From the IMG/VR virus record IMGVR_UViG_3300047175_000270, positions 1 through 25,668 of that record: DNA of 25,668 bases; one strand, given 5' to 3'. Origin of the DNA: a virus. The notes under the pieces were generated by a model, which saw only the letters and a program-made list of their open reading frames with translations, ran no database searches and was not told the DNA's origin. A program made the position numbers and the translations under genes. Positions 13,835-21,982 of the stretch are shown piece by piece. Within the stretch, counting starts at the first letter, position 1. Every line of letters begins with the position of its first letter.

Positions 13835-14041
13835 ATGGACGTGGTGGACAAGGCGCAGGAGGCCGAAGAGGCGCTGCGCGAGGGTGTTCTGAGCCTGCTG
13901 CAGCGGCATGCGCCGCTGACGCAGTCCGGAACCGATTGCCTGCGCTGCGGGCGGGAGATTGACGAACGTCGCCGCATCGCACTGCCGGGCTGTTGCCTCT
14001 GCTTCATGTGCCAGGAAGCGACGGAACGGCTGTGCCGATGA
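13835..14041 (+). CDS. TraR/DksA-type C4 zinc-finger protein
   Basis: This encodes 68 residues. A helical N-terminus (1-28) is followed by CLRCGREIDERRRIALPG (from Cys35) and CCLCFMCQE, with the C4 finger formed by Cys35, Cys38, Cys56 and Cys59. This is the classic short TraR family layout. TraR proteins enter the secondary channel of RNA polymerase and change promoter choice; many Mu-like phages carry one in this position. It overlaps the following open frame by 4 bases. Confidence 0.88.
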   Translation: MDVVDKAQEAEEALREGVLSLLQRHAPLTQSGTDCLRCGREIDERRRIALPGCCLCFMCQEATERLCR

Positions 14042-14052
14042 ATGGAGAACCC

Positions 14053-14451
14053 ATGAGCTGGATGCCGCAAAGCTGGGAGGATTGGGCCGCGTTTACCGCG
14101 GTGGCCGCCTTTGTGGGCACGCTGCTGTATTTCAGCCTGCGCGCAAAGCTGGGCGGGGATTTCTTCACCCGCGACAAAGTCATGCAGCTTCACAATGAAA
14201 ACGTCGGTCAAATTGAGGGCCTGCACAAGGATCATCGCGACATGGTGCACCGGTTGAGCAACCTGGAGCAGAAGTTTCTGACGCTGCCGACGCGCGAGGA
14301 TGTTCGGCGCACCGAGGACAAGGTGGGCGAGCTGAGCACCAATATCGCCGGTCTGAGCGCCTCGGTGCGCGGGCTGGTGGAAAGCGGCGAGCGCACCTTC
14401 ACCCAGCTGCAATTGCTGACGCGCGCGCAGCTGCAGGACAAAGACCGATGA
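14053..14451 (+). CDS. DUF2730-type membrane/coiled-coil protein (Mu gp25-like)
   Basis: This encodes 132 residues from ATG 14053, preceded by GGAGA at 5-base spacing; an in-frame ATG at 14038 overlaps the TraR stop and is the alternative. One membrane helix (WAAFTAVAAFVGTLLYFSL) is followed by a long coiled coil with LPTREDVRRTEDKVGELS, typical of DUF2730 proteins that sit before the terminase genes in Mu-like phages. Function unknown. Confidence 0.75.
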   Translation: MSWMPQSWEDWAAFTAVAAFVGTLLYFSLRAKLGGDFFTRDKVMQLHNENVGQIEGLHKDHRDMVHRLSNLEQKFLTLPTREDVRRTEDKVGELSTNIAGLSASVRGLVESGERTFTQLQLLTRAQLQDKDR

Positions 14452-14750
14452 GCTATAGCCAGCTGCTGGCCGAGGCGCGGCGGCGCAAGGTGCTGGAGGT
14501 GCTGTTCATCGCGCCGGGCAACCGGGCGAACGATGCTGCGCTGCGCGCAGTGATCGAGCGCAAGATCGATGTGGCCGATCGGGCGCTGGTGCGCGCGGAT
14601 ATGAGCTATCTGGAGGTGCACGGCCTGGTGCGCATCGATAAGCTCGCCGATGACGGCGACGATATCTGGATCGCCACGCTCACCGATGCGGGATCCGCGG
14701 TGGCGCGCGGGCGCCAGCACATCGGCGTTGCGGATCGCGAGCTGGGCTGA
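14448..14750 (+). CDS. Winged-helix phage protein (Mu gp26/VpaChn25_0724-like)
   Basis: This encodes 100 residues: an N-terminal helix (LLAEARRRKVLEVLFIAPGNRAND), then a recognition helix (DRALVRADMSYLEVHGLVRI), a wing strand (IWIATLTDAGSAVARG) and the end HIGVADRELG. This matches the layout of the gp26-like proteins placed between DUF2730 and the small terminase in Mu relatives. It overlaps neighbours by 4 and 1 bases. Confidence 0.75.
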   Translation: MSYSQLLAEARRRKVLEVLFIAPGNRANDAALRAVIERKIDVADRALVRADMSYLEVHGLVRIDKLADDGDDIWIATLTDAGSAVARGRQHIGVADRELG

Positions 14751-15328
14751 TGACGCGCCCAAGCTCGATCGACCAGCTGCCCGAGGACATCCGCAGCACA
14801 ATCGGCAAGCTGCGGCAGAACGGCTGGACGATCGATCAAATCCGCGAGCACCTGGTGGAGCTGTATGACCGGGCGCCGAGCCGATCGGCGCTGGGGCGGC
14901 ACATCAAGGGCATGGATAAGATCGCCGAGCGCATGCGCATGTCGCGGATGATGGCCGAGCAGCTCGGTCGCACCGTGGGCGACGCCAAGGTGAGCGAAGT
15001 TGCGCAGATGAACGTGGAGCTGCTGAACGGCGCCATCCTGGAGCTGTTCATGAGCCACGCCGACGGCGACCTGGAGGGGATCGACGAGAGCGGCAAGGCG
15101 GCGCTGGCCGGCAATCCCAAGGGCATCGAGGCGATCGCCAAGGCGATGGATCATCTGGCGCGCGCATCGAAGAGCAACATCGAATTTGTCGCCGCGGCCG
15201 AGAAGCGCGCCGAGGAGCGCACGAAGACCGCCGCGGCCGCCGCGGTGGAGACGGTGGCCAAGGCGCGCGGGATCACCGGCGAGACGCTGAACGCGATCAA
15301 GCAGAGCATCTTTGGGGTGGGCAAATAA
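14750..15328 (+). CDS. Small terminase subunit, Mu gp27-like (DUF3486)
   Basis: This encodes 192 residues. The N-terminus RPSSIDQLPEDIRSTIGKLR, WTIDQIREHLVEL and SRSALGRHIKGMDKI is the DUF3486 HTH signature. A long helical, Ala-rich and charged C-terminal region follows (about 60-185). In Mu, gp27 acts as the small terminase that recognises the packaging end of the DNA and works with gp28. It ends directly against the next gene with no gap. Confidence 0.9.
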   Translation: MTRPSSIDQLPEDIRSTIGKLRQNGWTIDQIREHLVELYDRAPSRSALGRHIKGMDKIAERMRMSRMMAEQLGRTVGDAKVSEVAQMNVELLNGAILELFMSHADGDLEGIDESGKAALAGNPKGIEAIAKAMDHLARASKSNIEFVAAAEKRAEERTKTAAAAAVETVAKARGITGETLNAIKQSIFGVGK

Positions 15329-15568
15329 ATGCAGCTCGCTCTGCCGCAGAGCGTGACGATTGCGGGTGTGGGCTTGTGGCGCGGCGGCCAGACCGAGCTG
15401 GCGGACATGACGGTGTATGTGAAGCCGACGATGCAGGAGAAGCTGCTGGTGGTCGAGATGCGCGGCGCGCCGGCGAAGCTGATCAAGGTATCGCTGACAG
15501 ACGAGCAGCTCGGTGAGCTGCGGCAGTTTTTTGCGGCGACGGCGTCTTTGACCTCTTCGAAAGCATAG
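15329..15568 (+). CDS. Small phage protein, first of a paralogous pair
   Basis: This encodes 79 residues, starting immediately after the small terminase stop. It is a beta-rich N-terminal part followed by VSLTDEQLGELRQFFAATAS near the end. The protein has the same length and the same end motif as the next gene (LLLAPDQLEALAGFFGAAAG), so both probably share a fold. No named family was recognised. Placement between terminase subunits suggests a structural or packaging helper role, without proof. Confidence 0.6.
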   Translation: MQLALPQSVTIAGVGLWRGGQTELADMTVYVKPTMQEKLLVVEMRGAPAKLIKVSLTDEQLGELRQFFAATASLTSSKA

Positions 15569-15572
15569 GGCA

Positions 15573-15812
15573 ATGGCCGAGAAGCTGCTCAGTCTTTCGC
15601 TGGACCACGTCGGCGCCTGGCATGAGGGCGCGTGCGGGCAAAGCTCCCTGCAGGTGAGCTTGCGGACCGACGTTGGACTGGCGCAGCCGGAGCTATCGGT
15701 GCAGCTGCTCGGTGCGCAAACGGTGAACATGACGCTGTTGCTGGCGCCCGATCAGCTGGAGGCGCTGGCGGGCTTTTTCGGCGCAGCGGCCGGCATCGCG
15801 GACCTTCTGTGA
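15573..15812 (+). CDS. Small phage protein, second of a paralogous pair
   Basis: This encodes 79 residues starting 4 bases after its neighbour. Strand-rich segments (LLSLSLDHVGAW, SLQVSLRTDVGL, ELSVQLLGAQTVNMTLLL) are followed by DQLEALAGFFGAA. The arrangement and length match the preceding protein, though identity is low outside the helix. No named family was recognised. Its stop shares a base with the next start. Confidence 0.6.
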   Translation: MAEKLLSLSLDHVGAWHEGACGQSSLQVSLRTDVGLAQPELSVQLLGAQTVNMTLLLAPDQLEALAGFFGAAAGIADLL

Positions 15813-16039
15813 TGGATGCGGAGGAAATTCGCTGCGAAGCGCTAAGGCACGCGGTCGCATCAGTCCGGCCAATGCGAGCCGGCGAAAACATGGCGGCGGA
15901 GCAGACGCACGTGATCTCCGTCGCGGTGCTGTTCCAGACCTTCATCGCTGAGGGAGGGTCCGCGGCCTACCGATTGCTCGGCGTGATGGATCCGGCGCCG
16001 GTGCTGCGCCTCGTGCGCGAGGGCGAAAGCAGTGAGTGA
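15812..16039 (+). CDS. Small phage protein, 75 residues, unknown
   Basis: It starts at the ATG that shares its first base with the preceding stop (TGATG). The product looks helical, with no membrane segment and no recognised motif. It overlaps the GTG start of the next gene by 8 bases. Confidence 0.5.
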   Translation: MDAEEIRCEALRHAVASVRPMRAGENMAAEQTHVISVAVLFQTFIAEGGSAAYRLLGVMDPAPVLRLVREGESSE

Positions 16040-16586
16040 TCTGCTGATCCGCCGCCGGGCCACCTTCGATCGCAGCCGCACGCTGCGGTTCACGCTGGAG
16101 CGCAGGTGGGATGATCGGCCGCAGGTTTGCTTTATCGGGCACAATCCCGCGGAAGCGGACGAGGTGCGCGATGATATGACTTGCACCCGCTGGATGCATT
16201 TTGCGCGCGCTTGGGGGTTCGGCGGCTTAGTTGGGGTGAACCTCTATCCATTGCGCACGAGCAAGCCAGAAGCGGTGCGTCGTTGGGCAGATTGGCAGAG
16301 CCATGGGCCTGACTGGGGCACGCGCGACGTGCTGTTGGAGAACGTCGATATCGTCGCTCGTGAAGCCAAGCGCGCCGCCCTTGTAGTCGCTTGCTGGGGT
16401 GCGATCGCGCGCGATGAGCTTTGGGTGGACCACGTCATCGAGGAGATCACGACCGGCGAGGCGCCTTGGCCCAACCTGTATGTCTTCGGACTGACCAGCG
16501 CAGGCGCGCCGATCCATCCGATGGCGCGCGGCCGGCACCGAGTGCCGAACGATGTGCAACCGGTTCTATGGAAGTCTGAACAGTGA
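16032..16586 (+). CDS. DUF1643 domain protein
   Basis: This encodes 184 residues from GTG. CFIGHNPAEADEVRDDMTCTRWMHFARAWGFGG, GVNLYPLRTSKPEAVR and LVVACWGAIA (given here as separate segments) are the DUF1643 landmarks: N-P-S/A, D-x-T-x-x-R/C-W, V-N-L-Y/F and V-x-x-W-G. The biochemical function of the family is unknown to me. It lies between the small and large terminase genes, overlapping both neighbours, so it is co-expressed with packaging genes, which is not the Mu arrangement. Confidence 0.8.
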   Translation: MSDLLIRRRATFDRSRTLRFTLERRWDDRPQVCFIGHNPAEADEVRDDMTCTRWMHFARAWGFGGLVGVNLYPLRTSKPEAVRRWADWQSHGPDWGTRDVLLENVDIVAREAKRAALVVACWGAIARDELWVDHVIEEITTGEAPWPNLYVFGLTSAGAPIHPMARGRHRVPNDVQPVLWKSEQ

Positions 16587-18199
16587 CTTCCACCGCGCTC
16601 TCAACCACTTCTCTGACCGGTCTGCCCGACGTCTTTCTGACGTATCAGCAGCAGCTCTGGCGCGCCATCGACGAGCATCAGCTGGTGGTGGTGGAGAAGA
16701 GCCGGCGCACCGGGTTCAGCTGGGCGATGGGGGCGATCTCGGCGGCGACCGCCTCGGCCGAGCGGATCAGCGGCGGCCAGGACGTGCTGTATATGGGCTA
16801 CGAAAAGGAGATGACCCGCGAGTTCATCGACTACGTGGGCAGCTTCGCCAAGCAGTTCCAGATGCTCGCCGGCGACGTGGAAGAGGGCGTGTTCAGCGAC
16901 CCTGATCACCCCGAGCGCGACATCCAGGTGTTCCGCATCAAGTTCGCCAGCGGCTTCGAGACGGTGGCGCTGCCATCGGTGCCGCGTGCGCTGCGCGGCA
17001 AGCAGGGTCTGGTGATCTTGGATGAGGCCGCCTTCATGGATGACCTGGAGGAGGTGCTGAAGGCCGCGCTGGCGTTGCTGATCTGGGGCGGCAAGGTGGT
17101 GGTGATCTCCACCCATAACGGCGAGACCAACCCGTTCAACACGCTGATCACCGATATCCGCGCCGGCCGCCGGCGCGGCAAGGTGCTGCGGCTGACGTTC
17201 GATGAAGCGCTGGAGCAAGGGCTGTATCAGCGCATCTGCCTGACGCGCGGGCTGCCGTGGTCGCCGGCGGCGCAAGACAACTGGGTCGCGGAAATCCGGG
17301 CGATCTACAAAGACAACGCCGACGAAGAGTTGGACGTGATCCCGAACCCCAGCACCGGCGCCTATCTGCCGGGGCCGCTGCTGGATGCGCGGGTCGACAA
17401 GTCCGTAAGCGTACTGCGCTGGACATCGCCGCCGGGCTTTGCGCTGTGGGCGGAGCATTTGCGGGTGGCAACGGTGCTGGACTGGTGCAACGAGGAGCTG
17501 GCGCCGCTGCTGGCTTGCCTGAGCCCAAGCGAGGCCCACGCGCTGGGCGAGGATTTCGGGCGCATCCGCGATTTGACGGTGCTGTGGCTGCTGGCGATCT
17601 GCCGCGACCTGGTGCGGCGGACGCGCATCGTGGTGGAGTTGCGCAACGTGCCCTACGAGCAGCAGCGCCAGATACTGTTCTTCATCCTGGATCGCACGCC
17701 GCGGTTCCGCGCCGGCGTGCTGGATGCAACCGGCAACGGCGGCTACCTGGCCGAGGTGGCGATGCAAAAATACGGCGAGCGCATCCAGGCGCTGATGCTG
17801 AACGAGCCGTGGTATCGTGAAAACATGCCGCCGTTCAAAGCCGCACTTGAAGACAGCATGATGACGCTGCCGGCCGATATCGAGGTGCAGGACGATCTGC
17901 GCATGCTGCGCCTGGTGCGCGGCGTGGCGCGCATTCCCGAGCGCCGGTTGTCCGACGACAAGCAGCCGCGGCACGGCGACGCGGCGATCGCCGCCTGCCT
18001 GGCCTATGCGGCGAGCCGGATGGAGCCGGAGGAATATGAATATCGTGCCGCGCCGGTGAAGGCGGCGGATGATTTCGCCGGCCTGAGCAGCTCGGCCGGG
18101 CGGCGCTGGAGCGATCGTTCGCGCGCGGCCGAGGAAGACCGCCGCACGCCGGGGCGGTCGATCCTGCCGGCATTCCGTGGAGGCGCATTTGGCCGATAA
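16583..18199 (+). CDS. Large terminase subunit, Mu gp28-like
   Basis: This encodes 538 residues from GTG overlapping the previous stop by 4 bases. The ATPase part has an atypical Walker A (VEKSRRTGFS, 37-46), Walker B LVILDEAAF (143-151) and the coupling motif ISTHN (175-179). The nuclease part has D324 in LGEDFGRIRD and D381 in VLDATGNGGYLAE, the acidic residues of the RNase H-like domain. It packages phage DNA into the prohead by the headful mode in Mu. The C-terminus is low-complexity and basic. It overlaps the portal start. Confidence 0.93.
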   Translation: MTSTALSTTSLTGLPDVFLTYQQQLWRAIDEHQLVVVEKSRRTGFSWAMGAISAATASAERISGGQDVLYMGYEKEMTREFIDYVGSFAKQFQMLAGDVEEGVFSDPDHPERDIQVFRIKFASGFETVALPSVPRALRGKQGLVILDEAAFMDDLEEVLKAALALLIWGGKVVVISTHNGETNPFNTLITDIRAGRRRGKVLRLTFDEALEQGLYQRICLTRGLPWSPAAQDNWVAEIRAIYKDNADEELDVIPNPSTGAYLPGPLLDARVDKSVSVLRWTSPPGFALWAEHLRVATVLDWCNEELAPLLACLSPSEAHALGEDFGRIRDLTVLWLLAICRDLVRRTRIVVELRNVPYEQQRQILFFILDRTPRFRAGVLDATGNGGYLAEVAMQKYGERIQALMLNEPWYRENMPPFKAALEDSMMTLPADIEVQDDLRMLRLVRGVARIPERRLSDDKQPRHGDAAIAACLAYAASRMEPEEYEYRAAPVKAADDFAGLSSSAGRRWSDRSRAAEEDRRTPGRSILPAFRGGAFGR

Positions 18200-19799
18200 A
18201 CCCACCATGCGCCAACTTCTGGATCAGTTCGGGCAGCCGGTATCGCCCGCGGTGATCGCGCAGATGCGCGAGGAGATCAGCCCGCCGAGCGCGATCGCCA
18301 GCCGGCCGCCGTTCGCCGGGCACATGGCGTTCGGCATGGATCCCGGGCGGTTGGGATCGATCGTGCGCGCGGCCGACGACGGCAGCAGCCAGGAATGGTT
18401 CATCCTGGCCGAGGAGATCGAGGAGCTGTTTTCGCACTACGGCTCGGTGCTGTCCAAGCGGAAACGCCAGGTGAGCCAATTGCCGCTCACGATCGAGGCG
18501 GCGCGCGGCGGCGGTGAATACGATACCCACGCGGATTTCGTGCGCGACTGGATCGACAGCGACGTGCTGGCAGGCGCGATGTTCGACATCATGGATGCCG
18601 TGGGCAAAGGATTTTCCGCGCTGGAGATACTGTGGGAGCAGCGGCCCGGCTATTGCGCGCCCAGCCACATCGAATATCGGCCGCAGCGGTTTTTCGAGAT
18701 TTCCTGGAAGGACGGCCGCACCATCTGGCTGCGCACCGGCGCGGGCTTCGTGGATCTGGCGCCGCTGAAATTCCTGGTGCACGCGCACCGCAGCAAATCC
18801 GGCAACATCGTGCGCGGGGGGCTGACGCGCCAGGTGGCGTTTTTGTGGATGTATTCGGCCTTCAACATCAAGGATTGGGCGGTATTCTGTCAGGCTTATG
18901 GCTTCCCGATCCGCGTGGGGCGGTATGGGCCGGAGGCATCGGATACCGATCGCAACGTGCTGTGGCGCGCGGTGAGCACGATCGCCGGCGACGTGGGCGC
19001 GATCATTCCGAAATCCATGGAAATCGAGTTCGTCAAAGACAGCGAGCGCAACGCCGGCAGCGAGCTGTATCTGAAGCGGGCGGACTGGCTGAACCGCGAG
19101 GTCAGCAAGCTGGTGCTGGGCAGCACCGCGGGCACCGAGGCGATCGCCGGCGGCCATGCGGTGGGGCGCGAGCACCGGCAGATCGAAGACGACGTGGAGA
19201 AATTCGACGCCGGGCTGCTGGCCACCAGCATCACGCGGCAGATCGTGCAGCCGATGATCGCGCTGACCTTCGGCCCGCAGGAGCGCTATCCGGTGCTGCG
19301 GATCGGCCGCCAGGATCAGGTGCCGCTGAATGACGTGATCGCCGGTGTGGTGAACATGGTGCCGCTGGGGCTGCGACCGCGCGTGGACGAGATCATGAGC
19401 CGGCTGCAGCTGACGCCGGCGGATGCGGGCGAGGAGACGCTGATGCCGCCCCCAGCGCCGCCCGTGGCGCCGCCCAAGGTGATCGAGGCGCCGGTGCCCG
19501 AGCAGAATAGCCGGAAGCTGCTGACGCGGCTGCTGACGCGCCAGACCGGCGAAATCCCGCCCGAGGTGGTGGAGCGGCTGACCGACAATCTGGCGGCCGA
19601 TGCGCAAAGCGCGCTCGCCGGCATGACGGAACAGGTGCGCGCGGTGTTCGACCAGGCCGACAGCCTGCACGATCTGGCGCATCGGCTGTCGGAGCTGCAG
19701 CTGGATCCGTCGGCATTCGCGAAGGCCATGCAGCAGGGCATGGCGATGGCCGAGCTGGTGGGCCAGGCGGCGTTGCTGGACGAGCTGCGGCCGCATTAG
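18189..19799 (+). CDS. Portal protein, Mu gp29-like (DUF935)
   Basis: This encodes 536 residues if started at TTG 18189, which has GGAGG 5 bases upstream; in-frame GTG 18177 and ATG 18207 lack a good site. The DUF935 signature MDAVGKGFSALEILWEQ is near residue 140, preceded by LAEEIEELFSHYGSVLSKRKR. LVLGSTAGTEAIAGGHAVGREH is a further family motif. The C-terminus has a Pro-rich linker and a helical tail. The portal forms the ring through which DNA enters and leaves the head. It overlaps the large terminase by 11 bases. Confidence 0.93.
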   Translation: MADKPTMRQLLDQFGQPVSPAVIAQMREEISPPSAIASRPPFAGHMAFGMDPGRLGSIVRAADDGSSQEWFILAEEIEELFSHYGSVLSKRKRQVSQLPLTIEAARGGGEYDTHADFVRDWIDSDVLAGAMFDIMDAVGKGFSALEILWEQRPGYCAPSHIEYRPQRFFEISWKDGRTIWLRTGAGFVDLAPLKFLVHAHRSKSGNIVRGGLTRQVAFLWMYSAFNIKDWAVFCQAYGFPIRVGRYGPEASDTDRNVLWRAVSTIAGDVGAIIPKSMEIEFVKDSERNAGSELYLKRADWLNREVSKLVLGSTAGTEAIAGGHAVGREHRQIEDDVEKFDAGLLATSITRQIVQPMIALTFGPQERYPVLRIGRQDQVPLNDVIAGVVNMVPLGLRPRVDEIMSRLQLTPADAGEETLMPPPAPPVAPPKVIEAPVPEQNSRKLLTRLLTRQTGEIPPEVVERLTDNLAADAQSALAGMTEQVRAVFDQADSLHDLAHRLSELQLDPSAFAKAMQQGMAMAELVGQAALLDELRPH

Positions 19800-19808
19800 G
19801 CTGCGGCG

Positions 19809-21152
19809 ATGCCACAGATCGTTCCCGCCGCGCTGGGGTTAAAGCCAAAGGACGCGATCGACTTTCTGCGCGAGAAGGTGGCGGTCACCAGCGAACACTG
19901 GACCGACGTGTGGAAGCAGGCGCATGCGCGCAGCTTCATGGTGGCCGGCGCATCCAGCCAGGCGCTGGTGGACGATCTGCACGCCGAGGTGATCCGCGCG
20001 ATCGACAAGGGCACCACGCTGCGGGATTTCCGCAAGCAGTTCGATGCGATCGTGGCCAAGCACGGCTGGGTGCATAACGGCTCGGCCGCCTGGCGCGCGC
20101 AGATCATCTACGAGACTAATCTCTCGACCGCCTATTCGGCCGGCCGCTACGCGCAGATGACGGCGCCCGGCACGCTGGAGGTGTTCCCCTACTGGCAATA
20201 CGTGCACAGCGGCAGCCGGCATCCTCGGCTGCAGCATCTGGCGTGGAACGGGCTGACGCTGCGCGCCGACGATCCATGGTGGAACACCCATTATCCGCCG
20301 AACGGCTGGCGCTGCGGCTGCCATGTGCGGCCGATGATGCGGCGCGAGCTGGCGCGACTGGGCAAGGATGGACCCGACACAGCGCCACCGATCGAGACGC
20401 GGCCATGGGTGAACAAGCACACCGGCGAGACGCACCAGGTGCCGGTGGGGATCGATCCAGGGTTTGACTACAATGTGGGCAAGGCCTGGCAGGGGCCGGT
20501 GCCGCATGACACGAGCGTGCTGAAGCCGGGCGGCGATGCGTTCGAGCCGGCGCCGCAAAAGTCAGGTGCTCGAACAGCGGGGGGCAGAGCCCCTGGCCTT
20601 GCCTCGCCGGTGACTGCGCCGGCGCCGGAACCGGCGCCGAGCCCAGGCGCAGCACAGCAGGACAGGCCACGCAAGCGGCCGGTGCATCAGCCGGGCATGA
20701 CGTACGGCGACTGGGTGCAGAAGGTCAGCGAGGCGAAGCGGCCGGACGGAACGGTGTGGTCGATCGGCCGGCTGCCCGACCTGGTGGTGCGCACGATCCC
20801 GAAGGATGCGCCGCGCAGCATCCTGATTAACGCGGCACAGTTGGCGCACATGGTGCGCGACACGAAGAGCAATGCGCTGCCGTTGGCCGAGCTGCTGGCG
20901 CTGCCGCAGCTGCTGGCCCAGCCCCAGGCGATCCTGCGTGACGATCGCGACCAGAACGGGGATTTGATCTTCGTGTTTCCTGTGCCGAACGATCCGCAGG
21001 GACGGCTGGCCAAGGTGATCGTAGCGGTGGGGCGGCTGCACATGAAGATCGACGACAAGCGTCCGCTGGTGAATACTGTGCGCAGCGCGGGCCTGGTGCC
21101 GCGCTCCGAATTGGGGCGGCCGAATTACAAGCTATTGCAGGGGCATCTGTAG
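19809..21152 (+). CDS. F: Head morphogenesis protein F with C-terminal nuclease-like domain
   Basis: This encodes 447 residues. Residues 1-175 form the SPP1 gp7/Mu F domain: AWRAQIIYETNLSTAYSAGR, then HSGSRHPR, LAWNGLTLRADDPWW and YPPNGWRCGCHV (163-173). Residues 250-292 are a Pro/Ala/Gly linker partly encoded by a dispersed repeat (20575-20604). Residues about 295-447 form an extra domain ending in LHMKIDDKRPLVNTVRSAGL and RPNYKLLQGHL, which resembles the phage Barnase-EndoU-ColicinE5-RelE-like (PBECR) nuclease domains often attached to F-type proteins. F works in head assembly; the tail may act on DNA or RNA on entry. The nuclease call is by pattern only. Confidence 0.85.
   Translation: MPQIVPAALGLKPKDAIDFLREKVAVTSEHWTDVWKQAHARSFMVAGASSQALVDDLHAEVIRAIDKGTTLRDFRKQFDAIVAKHGWVHNGSAAWRAQIIYETNLSTAYSAGRYAQMTAPGTLEVFPYWQYVHSGSRHPRLQHLAWNGLTLRADDPWWNTHYPPNGWRCGCHVRPMMRRELARLGKDGPDTAPPIETRPWVNKHTGETHQVPVGIDPGFDYNVGKAWQGPVPHDTSVLKPGGDAFEPAPQKSGARTAGGRAPGLASPVTAPAPEPAPSPGAAQQDRPRKRPVHQPGMTYGDWVQKVSEAKRPDGTVWSIGRLPDLVVRTIPKDAPRSILINAAQLAHMVRDTKSNALPLAELLALPQLLAQPQAILRDDRDQNGDLIFVFPVPNDPQGRLAKVIVAVGRLHMKIDDKRPLVNTVRSAGLVPRSELGRPNYKLLQGHL
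20575..20604. repeat. GC-rich dispersed repeat, copy 2, within F
   Basis: Bases 20587-20604 are the exact reverse complement of 872-889 (18 of 18). Just upstream, CAGCGGGG (20575-20582) matches the reverse complement of the same element again, with an internal deletion of several bases between. It encodes part of the linker TAGGRAPGLA, in frame, between the F domain and the C-terminal domain. Confidence 0.75.
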
Positions 21153-21272
21153 CCGGGGGGATACGCCACATCCCTCAAGTAGGCGCTTGCGCGATATACA
21201 GGCCAGTACAGCGTTTCGTGGTCCCGGCTACCGGACCATGCTACAGCGTTGTCAGCGAAAAGGCGAGATGGA
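21153..21272. promoter_or_regulatory. F-G intergenic element: hairpin between direct repeats
   Basis: TACAGCGTT occurs at 21207-21215 and 21242-21250. Between them TGGTCCCGG (21219-21227) pairs with CCGGACCA (21231-21238) over a 3-base loop with one bulge. GATATA at 21193-21198 could be a -10 box. The rest shows nothing further. Purpose unknown. Confidence 0.4.
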
Positions 21273-21824
21273 ATGACGGGCGCGGCGCTGACTTTCACCT
21301 TCGACGACGCCGATGTTCGCGAGGCGCTGAGCAAGCTGCGCGCGCTGGCGGCCGAGCCGGGGCCGCTGCTGGCGGCGATGGGATTTGGCCTGGCGCGCAA
21401 CGTGCGCGATCGGTTCATGGGCGAGCACGATCCGGACGGAAACCCCTGGGCGCCACTGATGCCGGCCTATGAGGCCGAGAAGACCGGCCCGGGGATCCTG
21501 CGCGAGAAGGGCATGAGCGGCGGCCTGATGGGCAGCATCACCAGCGAGGTCGAGGCCGGCGAGGTGACGGTGGGCAGCAACAAGGTCTATGCCGCCGTGC
21601 ACCAGTTTGGCGCCACCATCAAACCGAAGGATGCGCCGGCGCTGATCTTCCGCATTGGCGATCGGCTGGTTTGGGCGCGCCAGGTGACCATTCCGGCGCG
21701 GCCATATCTCGGCTTTGGTCATGACGATGAAACCATGCTGGTGGAGGTCGCCGAAGACTACATGGCGCACGCGCTGGGCGGGCCGGTTCCGGCGGCGGCC
21801 AGCTGGGGCGCGAACGGCGAATAA
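21273..21824 (+). CDS. G: Virion morphogenesis protein G (Phage_tail_S family)
   Basis: This encodes 183 residues from ATG 21273; in-frame TTG 21249 is less likely. LARNVRDRFMGEHDPDGNPW (R-F-x-x-x-x-x-P-D-G-x-P-W), then LMGSITSEVEAGEVTVGSN and YAAVHQFGATI are the landmarks of the G/HK97-gp10-like family. In Mu-like phages G takes part in head-tail joining or tail assembly. It follows F, as in Mu. Confidence 0.88.
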   Translation: MTGAALTFTFDDADVREALSKLRALAAEPGPLLAAMGFGLARNVRDRFMGEHDPDGNPWAPLMPAYEAEKTGPGILREKGMSGGLMGSITSEVEAGEVTVGSNKVYAAVHQFGATIKPKDAPALIFRIGDRLVWARQVTIPARPYLGFGHDDETMLVEVAEDYMAHALGGPVPAAASWGANGE

Positions 21825-21982
21825 GAGGCCCTGGGCAAGCCTGAGAGCGGGCTGAGAGCAGCCGCCCGCCCGATGGGAGCGGCCCGGCGGGCGCGCCCGC
21901 CAGCGGCGGCCGTGGCGGGTGATCCGGGTTAGCACCTGCTAGGGTAAACGCCACGCCGCACCGCAGGGCAATTTCGCCGTGG
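21825..21982. promoter_or_regulatory. G-I intergenic region with GC palindrome
   Basis: A perfect 16-base palindrome GGCGGGCG-CGCCCGCC spans 21886-21901 and could stop or pause transcription after G. The direct repeat GAGAGC/GAGAGCA near 21844-21860 is minor. The late promoter motif follows at 21932. Confidence 0.5.
21932..21947 (+). promoter_or_regulatory. Candidate late promoter (PI equivalent)
   Basis: GCACCTGCTAGGGTAA stands 35 bases before gene I and matches the Plys-like site at 11620-11635 in 14 of 16 positions. TAGCA-CC-TGCTA (21930-21941) forms a dyad overlapping the extended -10-like TGCTAGGGT. Mu has late promoter PI at this same place. Confidence 0.62.
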
